Assembly: GCA_031275525.1 (NCBI GenBank)
Contig: JAISOP010000219.1
Location: 1 to 5,589 of the forward strand
DNA length: 5,589 bases
Direction of reading: 5' to 3'
Source: Tannerella sp.
GTDB lineage: Bacteria; Bacteroidota; Bacteroidia; Bacteroidales; Tannerellaceae
Below, in pieces: positions 1 through 5,589 of this stretch. Position numbers and translations under genes: made by a program. Below the pieces are notes generated by a model. It saw only the letters and a program-made list of their open reading frames with translations, searched no databases and was not told where the DNA came from. Position 1 is the first letter of the stretch, and every line of letters starts with the position of its first letter.

Positions 1-518
1 CCGTTGAACGTATGCCACAGTTCGGGGCGCTGGTTCTTGGGATCCCATTGTCCGAACTCGTCGCGGTGAGAGAAAAACCGTTCCTTGGCGCGCGCTTTTT
101 CCTCGTCGCGCCTGGCTCCGCCTATTGCGGCGTCAAACTTGTATTTGCCTAGCGCGTCGAGCAAGGTCACCGTTTGCAGTTTGTTGCGGCTGGCGTTGAC
201 ACCTGTTTCTTCCGCCACACGGCCCGTATCGATTGATTCCTGCACGGAACCGACAATGAGTTTCACTCCGAGTTTTTCCACAAGGTTATCCCTGTAGGCG
301 ATCGTCTCTTCAAAATTATGCCCGGTATCGATGTGTAAGAAGGGAAATGGAATCGCAGCCGGATAAAACGCCTTATAGGCCAGGCGCGCCATTACGATCG
401 AATCCTTCCCGCCCGAAAACAGCAGCGCCGGCTTTTCAAACTGCGCGGCTACTTCGCGCATGACGTATACCGATTCCGATTCAAGTTCTTTTAAATGTGT
501 CAATTTACGTTTACTCAT
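1..518 (-). CDS. cysD: Sulfate adenylyltransferase subunit 2 (CysD), 3' end cut by window edge
   Basis: CysD is the small, catalytic subunit of the CysDN ATP sulfurylase. It forms adenosine 5'-phosphosulfate from ATP and sulfate in the cytoplasm, driven by the GTPase subunit CysN. The visible 172 residues begin MSKRKLTHLKELESESVYVM, matching the family's N-terminal helix. A PP-loop, FSGGKDS, lies near residues 33-39, followed by FPFLHIDTGHNF near 58-69. The family signature GGARRDEEKARAKERFFSHR comes near 132-151, then WDPKNQRPELWH. The SGGKDS and GHNF forms, and the later NASRN segment, place it in the CysD group distinct from the E. coli type (which has SIGKDS); this grouping is from memory of the family. 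The ATG at 518 is preceded by an in-frame TAA twelve bases upstream, so no earlier ATG is possible. No Shine-Dalgarno is seen. The usual partner cysN would lie beyond base 1. About 130 C-terminal residues are missing because of the window edge, not because the gene is broken. Confidence 0.95.
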   Translation of the reverse strand, partial: MSKRKLTHLKELESESVYVMREVAAQFEKPALLFSGGKDSIVMARLAYKAFYPAAIPFPFLHIDTGHNFEETIAYRDNLVEKLGVKLIVGSVQESIDTGRVAEETGVNASRNKLQTVTLLDALGKYKFDAAIGGARRDEEKARAKERFFSHRDEFGQWDPKNQRPELWHTFN

Positions 519-556
519 AATCCGTATGTGTTATTTTAATGGATATCGTATGATCT

Positions 557-592
557 CTCCCCAGCTTTCGGGGAAGTTTATCCCGCGTGGGA
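557..592 (-). promoter_or_regulatory. Two small hairpins in the cysD leader
   Basis: On the minus strand, UCCC-ACGC-GGGA (592 to 581) is followed by UUCCCC-GAAAGCU-GGGGAG (575 to 557, with one G-U pair). They end about 38 bases before the cysD ATG. The second stem is reasonably stable; the first has only four pairs. They could be part of a structured leader or occur by chance. They match no riboswitch that I recognise, and there is no U-run after either, so they are not obvious terminators. Confidence 0.3.
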
Positions 593-630
593 AAAGTTTG
601 TTTTGTATAATAGAAAGTCTCGCAACGACT

Positions 631-638
631 GGGGGGGG
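631..638. repeat. G8/C8 homopolymer tract upstream of cysD
   Basis: Eight consecutive G on the plus strand (C on the cysD sense strand) lie 113 bases before the cysD start codon. Tracts of this length can slip during replication. On the minus strand the tract sits 17 bases upstream of TATTAT (613 to 608), the spacing of a -35 region if that hexamer were a -10 element. No transcription start is visible from sequence, so any regulatory role is a guess. Confidence 0.5.
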
Positions 639-686
639 TAAGCGCTAATCATGAAACGCTGATCTGTCATTGGCCGGCACGAAGCG

Positions 687-705
687 CGCCGGAGTGTTTC
701 CGGCG
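687..705 (-). terminator. GC-rich hairpin after hemB, possible transcript end
   Basis: CGCCGGA (687-693) and TCCGGCG (699-705) form a perfect 7-bp stem with a five-base loop. It lies 77 bases beyond the hemB stop codon in the direction of transcription. No U-run follows on the minus strand, so it does not fit a standard intrinsic terminator. It may instead stabilise the 3' end, attenuate readthrough into cysD, or be part of a dispersed repeat. Confidence 0.3.
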
Positions 706-781
706 TCACAGAGCGGCGAGGCGCAGTTGGGAAAGTGACGGCTTTCAACGGGTTCGGGATCATCATACGCTATTTATTTTT

Positions 782-1750
782 CTATCCGTTTCGTTTCACA
801 AAATCTTTGGCGTAATAGGATATGATGTAATCCGCGCCGGCGCGACGGATGGCGGTCAGGCTTTCGAGAAAGATCCGCGTCTCGTCGAAGAAGCCTTGAG
901 CGGCGCCGTTTTTCAGCATGGCATACTCGCCCGATACCTGGTAAGCGACCAACGGATATGCGGGGAATCGTTTCGATGCCCGGTATACGATATCGAGATA
1001 GGCCAGTGCCGGTTTCACCATGATCCAGTCGGCGCCTTCTTCGATGTCGGCGGCTATCTCTTCCAGGCCCTGGCGCATCGTCCGGAAATCCATCTGGTAG
1101 GTTTTGCGGTCGCCGAACGACGGCGCCGATGCGGCCGCATCACGGAACGGGCCGTAGAATGCCGACGCGTATTTGGCCGAGTAGGCCAGGATCTTCGCCG
1201 GCAGCTTTTCCTGATCCAGGCGCTCTCGTATGGCCTTCACTTGTCCGTCCATCATGGCCGAAGGCGCGACGAAATCGGCGCCGGCGGCGGCGTGCCGGCA
1301 GGCCATCTCGGCCAGCAGCGGCAGGGTGGCGTCGTTGTCGACGTCGCGGTCGCGGAGTAATCCGCAATGTCCATGCGAGGTGTATTCGCACAGGCAAATG
1401 TCGGTGATCGCCGTTATGCCGGGGAAGCGCGCCTTAACGGCTTTTACCGCCCGACTTATGACATTGTCGGCGCGATAAGCGGCGCTGCCCCGTTCGTCTT
1501 TTTCTTTTTCGTCGACGACGCCGAAAAGCAGTATCTTGTCGATGCCCAACGCCGGAAGTTCTTCGACGTCGGGCAGCAACCGGTCAATCGAGAAGCGGTA
1601 CACGCCCGGCATAGAGGGGATCTCCTGCCGGAGGCCGCAACCTTCCGTCACAAAATACGGGTAAATAAAGCAACCGGGAATAAGCTGCGGCACATCGGCA
1701 TACAAGTCTCTTATCTCCTGCGTTTCCCTGTAGGGTCTGAAACGTTTCAT
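782..1750 (-). CDS. hemB: Delta-aminolevulinic acid dehydratase (porphobilinogen synthase)
   Basis: HemB condenses two 5-aminolevulinate molecules into porphobilinogen, the pyrrole unit of all tetrapyrroles, in the cytoplasm. The 322-residue protein has the normal family length and a TIM-barrel pattern. The zinc-binding cysteine triad is intact in CLCEYTSHGHCG (Cys119, Cys121, Cys129), so it is a zinc-type rather than a magnesium-only enzyme. The two Schiff-base lysines are Lys193 in AYSAKYASAFYGPFRDA and Lys246 in MVKPALAYLDI. YQVSGEYAM (270-278) and AGADYIISYYA (304-314) are also typical. The ATG at 1750 shares its A with the TAA of the upstream fusion gene (TAATG), which points to translational coupling. 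The next gene in the pathway is therefore made from the same message. The stop is TAG at 782-784. No missing residues or frameshift are seen. Confidence 0.98.
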   Translation of the reverse strand: MKRFRPYRETQEIRDLYADVPQLIPGCFIYPYFVTEGCGLRQEIPSMPGVYRFSIDRLLPDVEELPALGIDKILLFGVVDEKEKDERGSAAYRADNVISRAVKAVKARFPGITAITDICLCEYTSHGHCGLLRDRDVDNDATLPLLAEMACRHAAAGADFVAPSAMMDGQVKAIRERLDQEKLPAKILAYSAKYASAFYGPFRDAAASAPSFGDRKTYQMDFRTMRQGLEEIAADIEEGADWIMVKPALAYLDIVYRASKRFPAYPLVAYQVSGEYAMLKNGAAQGFFDETRIFLESLTAIRRAGADYIISYYAKDFVKRNG

Positions 1751-1752
1751 TA
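1748..1752 (-). other. TAATG stop/start overlap, fusion gene to hemB
   Basis: The TAA of the HemC/CobA/HemD gene (1752-1750) and the ATG of hemB (1750-1748) share one base. No Shine-Dalgarno precedes the hemB start, so termination-reinitiation is a likely way for ribosomes to enter hemB. Confidence 0.8.
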
Positions 1753-3858
1753 TATTTCGGATTTTAATTTGTTTTCGGTCGTTTTTCCTTTTGCAAGCAA
1801 CAGGATGCCTTCCGGCAGGGCGCCGTACAGGCGTTTGAAGGCGTCCACCCCGGAGGGCGAAGCGAACAGGATCTCCCGGAAATCCGACAAATCTACCCGC
1901 GACGCTTCGCTGTTGAAGACGTTTTCATAGACTGTCACATCCGTCACGCGGTTGCCCAAAGCCTGCAGTTCGTCGGACAAATACGTCAAGCCTTTGTCCG
2001 AACGCGGCAGCAGGATGCAACTATCTGTAATCCCGGCCTCCTTGAAGCAAGCTACAAGCCCTTCGGCCGATTCCGTAGCCGGTTCTATTTCCGGATAGAG
2101 GCGGTATTTCTTTAATTCGGCCGTCGTCGTCTTCCCGACCGAAGCGATCTTGAGCGTTCCTAAAGCGCGGATATCGAACGACAGCTCATCCAATATTTCA
2201 AAGAAGAAGCGGACGCCGTAACGGCTCGTAAAAATGATCCATTGATACGAGCCGATTGTTTCCCGCACGATCCGGCGGGCATCTGAAAAGTCATTTTTTT
2301 CCGTCATAGCAAACCCGAAGGGTGAAGCGCTCCAGGTTCGTGCGGCGTCCCGGATTGCTTCGTCGCTACGCTCCTCACAATGACGACGATTCGATACTTT
2401 CCGGACATCCGCTTTTTGTATTTTAATCAGGGGAGTATGCGTGACAAGGCGCCACCTGTCGTTGCAGGTTTCGCAGGTAGAGCCGGTCGCCAGCGCCTTC
2501 CGTCTGCCGGCGTTTCCGCTTTCGAGCGATACGACGTCACCGACGACGACAAGCAGAGGCGCCGGGTATTTGATGGCCGAGAACTGCAACTCTCCCAACG
2601 TAGAGAAAAACGTCTCCTGCCCGGGCAGCGAAACGTTATACACTAACGCCGCCGGCGTCGCGGCGGCGCGTCCTGCCGCAATCATCTTCCCGGCAATCGC
2701 CGAAATGTTCGCCCCGGCCATGAAATAAACCAGCGTATCGGCGTTGGGTAACGGCAGGTTTTCGATCGAATGTCCCGTCGCGAAGGCGACGGACGACGCC
2801 ACACCCCTGTGCGTTAAAGGGATGTGCGTACAAGCGGCTAACGCTGTGCCCGAAGAGATTCCGGGAATGACCGCAACGTCTACAAAACGGCTCTTAAGGA
2901 AATCCAGCTCTTCCCGCCCGCGGGCAAACACCATCGGATCCCCGCCTTTCAGCCGCACCGTATTTTTGCCCGACACGGCCGCCTCATACACGAGTTCGTT
3001 GATCTCGTCCTGACGATACAAATGTTTGTTTCTCCGTTTCCCGACATACACCTTCGCGGCGCCGTATTTTTCCAGCGAATCCTTATCCACCAGATCGTCG
3101 TGGAAGATGACGTCGGCCCGTTGCAAGGCCTTCTCCCCCCCGACCGTCAGCAAATCCGGGTTTCCCGGGCCAAACCCGACAAGCGTCGCTTTGCCGTACG
3201 TCCGCCGGATGTCGGCCACGGCGAAAAAGGTTTTCAGCGCCGGATTCCCTGCCCTTCCCACGACGGCCAGGCAACCCTGAAGAGGATGCGTCTTAAAAGG
3301 CAGTTCTTCGGCTATGCGTCCCTCCAGCCCCAGACGGGAGAGTGCGCACGCGGCGACAACCAGCGCATCCACATAGCCGCTGTCGACCTGCGCAATGCGT
3401 TCTTCGATCGTCCCCCGTACGCCCACGACCATCAGGTCGGGACGCCGCTTCAACACTTCGGCTTTGCGCCCGGCCGAGCTGGCGCCGATCCGAGCGCCGG
3501 GCGGCAGTTCGGCCAGACGTAGCCGCGACCTGCTAACCAAAGCATCGACCTTCGTCGCCGCCTCGGTCAGGCAATACAACTCCAGCCCTGCAGGCAGCGG
3601 ATACGGTAAATCTTTCGCCGAGTGAACGGCCACATCCGCCTCCCCGTTCAGCAGCGCTTCGTCCAGTTCGCGTGTAAAAAAATCTTCGGCGACAGCTTCG
3701 TCCATCAGTGAAATCTCCTTGTGCCTGTCGCCGAAAGAGGCGATGCCGGTCAACGCATATTCAACCGGCGGCAACGACGAAAATGCTTCCTTCACCTGAA
3801 TAAGCGAAAGGGGGCTATTCCTGGCTATTACTTTTAATTTCCTGTCGTTTACATTCAT
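1750..3858 (-). CDS. hemC/cobA/hemD: HemC (lacking domain III) - CobA - HemD fusion protein
   Basis: This 702-residue cytoplasmic protein joins three steps after HemB. Residues 8-218 are porphobilinogen deaminase domains I and II: IARNSPLSLIQ, ADVAVHSAKDLP (Lys82, Asp83), GASSAGRK, and RRPDL with VRG and Arg154. Domain III, with the cofactor-carrying cysteine (E. coli Cys242), is absent, and E. coli Arg131 aligns with Gly130. Residues 224-446 are a complete uroporphyrinogen-III C-methyltransferase: VGFGPGNPDLLT, YVGKR, VRLKGGDPMVFARGREE, IPGISSGTALAA, IPLTHRG. This makes precorrin-2 with S-adenosylmethionine. Residues about 453-702 are uroporphyrinogen-III synthase: THTPLIKI, WIIFTSRYGVRFFFEIL, IASVGKTTTAELKKY, FASPSGVDAFKRL. 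The HemD part contains a repeat-derived insertion (492-519) and ends about 25 residues earlier than usual. The start at 3858 is 18 bases after pstA and fits the HemC N-terminus. The CobA assignment is secure. HemD activity is likely but unproven, and deaminase activity of the HemC part is doubtful. Confidence 0.93.
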   Translation of the reverse strand: MNVNDRKLKVIARNSPLSLIQVKEAFSSLPPVEYALTGIASFGDRHKEISLMDEAVAEDFFTRELDEALLNGEADVAVHSAKDLPYPLPAGLELYCLTEAATKVDALVSRSRLRLAELPPGARIGASSAGRKAEVLKRRPDLMVVGVRGTIEERIAQVDSGYVDALVVAACALSRLGLEGRIAEELPFKTHPLQGCLAVVGRAGNPALKTFFAVADIRRTYGKATLVGFGPGNPDLLTVGGEKALQRADVIFHDDLVDKDSLEKYGAAKVYVGKRRNKHLYRQDEINELVYEAAVSGKNTVRLKGGDPMVFARGREELDFLKSRFVDVAVIPGISSGTALAACTHIPLTHRGVASSVAFATGHSIENLPLPNADTLVYFMAGANISAIAGKMIAAGRAAATPAALVYNVSLPGQETFFSTLGELQFSAIKYPAPLLVVVGDVVSLESGNAGRRKALATGSTCETCNDRWRLVTHTPLIKIQKADVRKVSNRRHCEERSDEAIRDAARTWSASPFGFAMTEKNDFSDARRIVRETIGSYQWIIFTSRYGVRFFFEILDELSFDIRALGTLKIASVGKTTTAELKKYRLYPEIEPATESAEGLVACFKEAGITDSCILLPRSDKGLTYLSDELQALGNRVTDVTVYENVFNSEASRVDLSDFREILFASPSGVDAFKRLYGALPEGILLLAKGKTTENKLKSEI
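2302..2385 (-). repeat. 84-bp dispersed palindromic repeat inserted in frame in the HemD domain
   Basis: The element begins and ends with the inverted repeat CGTCAT/ATGACG. Its left arm on the minus strand, CGTCATTGTGAGGAGCG followed by GACGAAGCAATCC, resembles a short repeat found in many bacterial genomes, whose translation typically reads HCEERSDEAI. Here the same peptide appears at residues 493-501 of the fusion protein. Toward the other end there is a tight hairpin, ACCC-TTCG-GGT. The length is exactly 28 codons with both ends on codon boundaries, and it has no stop codon, so the host frame is kept. It is unrelated to HemD and falls between PLIKIQ and the helix preceding WIIFTS. The host gene supplies no transposase. 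Recognition of the repeat family is from memory; the termini, length and phase are read directly. Confidence 0.8.
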
Positions 3859-3876
3859 CCTAACTGTTTTTTAGCG

Positions 3877-4725
3877 TTACTTCATCCTGTTTTTCGAAAA
3901 ACAACCGGTAATCAACCGTCCGGTAATACTCAATAGAAGGACAATGAGGGTCAATAGCAAGGCCGCGGCGCAGGCGCGTTCCCTCACTTCGGGGATAGGA
4001 CTGCTCAACTGAAAGAAAACGGCCAGGGGCAACGTGGCGACGGGCTGGTCGAGCGACGTCGGGATACTGTCCGTGAACCCGGCCGTAAACAGGACGCCTG
4101 CAGCGTCACCGATAGCGCGCCCTACCGACAGCAGCGTGGCGGTCGCAATGCCCGGCGCAATCTGCCGGACGACGACCTTACACGCCTCCAGCCGGGTAGC
4201 GCCCAGCGAGTAAACCGCATCCAGGAGGTCTTTGGATACCGAATGGGCGATCTCGTCCATCGAACGGACAAAGATCGGGATAATCAGCAGCGTGATCACA
4301 AGAATCCCCCCCAACAGCGACGTTTTCAATCCGAAAAAGATCATGAGCGTAAAAGCAAACGCCCCGTAGACGATCGACGGGATCCCGAACAGCACGTCGA
4401 AGGACAGCCGCGTGAACCAGGCCAGCCGGGAGGTCTTCTTCAGATACACGTTGAGATAGAAAACAATGGGAATACTGATGATCAACCCTAGCAAAGCGGA
4501 AGCGGTAACGATCATCAGCGAACCGGCCACCGCATTCCATATCCCGCCTTCCTTACCCAGATAGAATCCGCCGCCGGGAAGTTGCGTGATCATTTCCCAC
4601 GTTAACGAACGAAATCCCGCTTTGGCGATCGTCCAGAGGATGCTCGCGAAAAAACCGAACACTACCAGCATAGCCAGTATCATTAACAGATTAAAAAACT
4701 TTTCTTCTACGAACCTGTATTTCAT
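3877..4725 (-). CDS. pstA: Phosphate ABC transporter permease PstA
   Basis: PstA is one of the two inner-membrane permease subunits of the PstSCAB high-affinity phosphate importer. It pairs with PstC and is powered by PstB. The 282 residues show about six membrane segments, near 11-34, 64-93, 109-132, 136-154, 193-216 and 250-268. The ABC-permease EAA loop is DAVYSLGATRLEACKVVVRQ followed by IAPGI (169-193), which contacts the ATPase. PSIVYGAF (116-123) and RAIGDAAGVLFTAGFTD (203-219) are family signatures. The latter differs from the common RAIGETAPLLF form, and I recall similar variants in some non-proteobacterial PstA proteins. The ATG overlaps the pstC stop as ATGA, showing coupled translation. 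The stop TAA is 18 bases before the hem fusion gene, where pstB would normally be expected. Confidence 0.95.
   Translation of the reverse strand: MKYRFVEEKFFNLLMILAMLVVFGFFASILWTIAKAGFRSLTWEMITQLPGGGFYLGKEGGIWNAVAGSLMIVTASALLGLIISIPIVFYLNVYLKKTSRLAWFTRLSFDVLFGIPSIVYGAFAFTLMIFFGLKTSLLGGILVITLLIIPIFVRSMDEIAHSVSKDLLDAVYSLGATRLEACKVVVRQIAPGIATATLLSVGRAIGDAAGVLFTAGFTDSIPTSLDQPVATLPLAVFFQLSSPIPEVRERACAAALLLTLIVLLLSITGRLITGCFSKNRMK
4722..4725 (-). other. ATGA overlap of pstC stop and pstA start
   Basis: The pstA ATG (4725-4723) and pstC TGA (4724-4722) overlap by two bases inside ATGA. The segment before it is A/T-rich with no Shine-Dalgarno. This favours reinitiation and balanced production of the two permease subunits. 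Confidence 0.85.
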
Positions 4726-5589
4726 AACTTAAATTTTTTTACTACACGCTGTAAGACAATACGCGATACCGCATTAAACAGGAAGATGACGACAAACATA
4801 ACCAAAGCGGCAAACATAAGCGCCGACTCGTACAAGGGAAGGGAGAGCATCTCCCCGTAGTTGTTCGCTATCAAAGCCGGCAACGGATAGACGCTGTCGA
4901 ATACCGAATGGGGCGTCCCGACCCTGTTTCCGCAAACCATAAGTACCGCCAGCGTCTCGCCGAACGCTTTGGATACAGACAAGACTACCGCCGCTATGAT
5001 GCCGGGGGAAGCCTTCCGGATGACGATGAACCGGGACGTCTGCCAGCGCGTCGCCCCCAGCGAGGCCGACGCATCTTTCAGGTCTTTGGAAACGGTTGAG
5101 AATATCTCGATAAACAAACTGACCAATAACGGCATAATCATCACGCTCAGTACGATGCCTCCGGCCAGCAGCGTATATCCGCTGGTGTAGTCCACAAAAC
5201 GGGGGCCCAGACTATCCGCTATCCAAGGCACGATGATCAGCGTCCCCCACAAACCGTACACTACAGATGGGATGCCCGCCAGAATATCCAGCGCCGGGAA
5301 GACGGTTTTTTTTATCCACGGCCGCGCGTTTTCCGTCAGGAACAGCGCCGTCAGGAGGGAGACGGGAAGCGCAATCACGACGGATAAAACCGTCACATAG
5401 ACCGAACTTACGATGAACGACCAAAATCCGAACTCGCCCGTCGACGGACTCCATTCCGAACTTTTTAATAAACTCCATACGGAATTTTCTTTCAGGACAT
5501 CCGCCGATTTATAATATAAACCCACCCCCATGATCAACATAATCAGCAGCGATCCGGCGGTAAGCAGTTGCATAACGATGCGCGCGATT
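4722..5589 (-). CDS. pstC: Phosphate ABC transporter permease PstC, 5' end cut by window edge
   Basis: PstC is the partner of PstA in the phosphate importer membrane channel. The first in-window ATG is at 5573, giving 283 residues, but the frame stays open to the edge (IARIV precedes it) and PstC proteins normally have more residues before this hydrophobic segment, so the true start is probably outside. Counting from that ATG, membrane segments lie near 5-21, 52-80, 92-118, 133-156, 191-214 and 250-270. A polar external stretch (about 22-50) follows the first segment. The EAA loop is KDASASLGATRWQTSRFIVI with KASPGI after it. Family motifs are GIPSVVYGLWG (100-110) and KAFGETLAVLMVCGN (202-216). 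The C-terminus KKFKL runs into the ATGA overlap with pstA. pstS, the phosphate-binding protein gene, may lie upstream outside the window. Confidence 0.94.
   Translation of the reverse strand, partial: IARIVMQLLTAGSLLIMLIMGVGLYYKSADVLKENSVWSLLKSSEWSPSTGEFGFWSFIVSSVYVTVLSVVIALPVSLLTALFLTENARPWIKKTVFPALDILAGIPSVVYGLWGTLIIVPWIADSLGPRFVDYTSGYTLLAGGIVLSVMIMPLLVSLFIEIFSTVSKDLKDASASLGATRWQTSRFIVIRKASPGIIAAVVLSVSKAFGETLAVLMVCGNRVGTPHSVFDSVYPLPALIANNYGEMLSLPLYESALMFAALVMFVVIFLFNAVSRIVLQRVVKKFKL

Larger units (their letters stand above)
519..781. other. Intergenic region between hemB and cysD
   Basis: This is the only sizeable gap in the window. Read on the minus strand from hemB toward cysD, it contains a 7-bp GC-rich hairpin (687-705), a wider inverted repeat CGTCAC/GTGACG (704-709 with 735-740), a run of eight C (G on the plus strand, 631-638), an AT-rich patch (601-617), and two small hairpins close to cysD. 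A 62-codon open frame on the minus strand (578-766) runs through the hairpin and the homopolymer and resembles no family I know, so I do not call it a gene. I find no plus-strand match to CAAAnnTA, the complement of the Bacteroidetes -7 element TAnnTTTG, between 519 and 781. The cysD promoter is therefore not identified. Confidence 0.6.

Noticed and set aside
85..297. Plus-strand open frame at the left edge
   Set aside because: It is opposite conserved CysD sequence, including GGARRDEEKARAKERFF, and is Ser-rich with no family features.
606..611. Perfect TATAAT on the plus strand
   Set aside because: No suitable -35 hexamer lies 16-18 bases upstream and there is no plus-strand gene to serve.
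578..766. 62-codon minus-strand open frame between hemB and cysD
   Set aside because: It runs through a perfect hairpin and the C8 tract, has no recognisable family features, and its translation looks like noncoding sequence. A small protein cannot be fully excluded.
896..1930. Long plus-strand open frames opposite hemB and the end of the fusion gene
   Set aside because: They lie antisense to genes with clear family motifs and consist of low-complexity Arg/Gly/Ala-rich translations expected from GC-biased codon positions. No family similarity is visible.
2302..2385. Possibility that the HCEERSDEAI segment marks a broken hemD pseudogene
   Set aside because: The insertion keeps the frame, and HemD motifs continue on both sides without a stop codon, so the gene is intact as read.
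3022..3522. 166-codon plus-strand open frame opposite the HemC/CobA part
   Set aside because: It is fully antisense to conserved HemC and CobA motifs and has no recognisable domain.

Overview
The window reads as a chromosomal stretch of a Bacteroidetes-like bacterium, probably Bacteroidales. This is inferred from the CysD subtype, the form of the CobA-HemD protein, and start codons preceded by A/T-rich sequence with no convincing Shine-Dalgarno motif. Base composition is moderate to slightly GC-rich inside genes and AT-rich at gene junctions. No tRNA, rRNA, CRISPR array or transposase gene was found.

All five supported genes lie on the minus strand, so transcription runs from high to low coordinates. 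From the right edge they are: pstC (5' end outside the window), pstA, a 702-residue HemC/CobA/HemD fusion, hemB, an intergenic region of 263 bases, and cysD (3' end outside the window). pstC and pstA overlap by ATGA, pstA and the fusion gene are 18 bases apart, and the fusion gene and hemB share one base in TAATG. These four probably form one transcription unit. cysD follows after a gap that contains a G8/C8 tract and several hairpins.

Functionally, pstC and pstA encode the two membrane subunits of the high-affinity phosphate ABC importer; its ATPase gene pstB is not the next gene. HemB makes porphobilinogen. The fusion protein covers the steps from there to uroporphyrinogen III and its C-methylation to precorrin-2, the branch leading to siroheme and cobalamin. 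CysD is the small subunit of ATP sulfurylase, which activates sulfate. Because siroheme is the cofactor of assimilatory sulfite reductase, the hem/cob genes beside cysD suggest a sulfate-assimilation setting (inference).

The most notable feature is the fusion gene. Its HemC part stops where domain III should begin, so the cysteine that holds the dipyrromethane cofactor is missing, and one of the paired substrate-binding arginines is replaced by glycine. Its HemD part contains an 84-bp dispersed palindromic repeat inserted exactly in frame (28 codons, residues 492-519), and its HemD C-terminus is shorter than usual. The result is a protein-coding gene carrying an exapted or tolerated repeat, with an open question about how hydroxymethylbilane is made in this organism.
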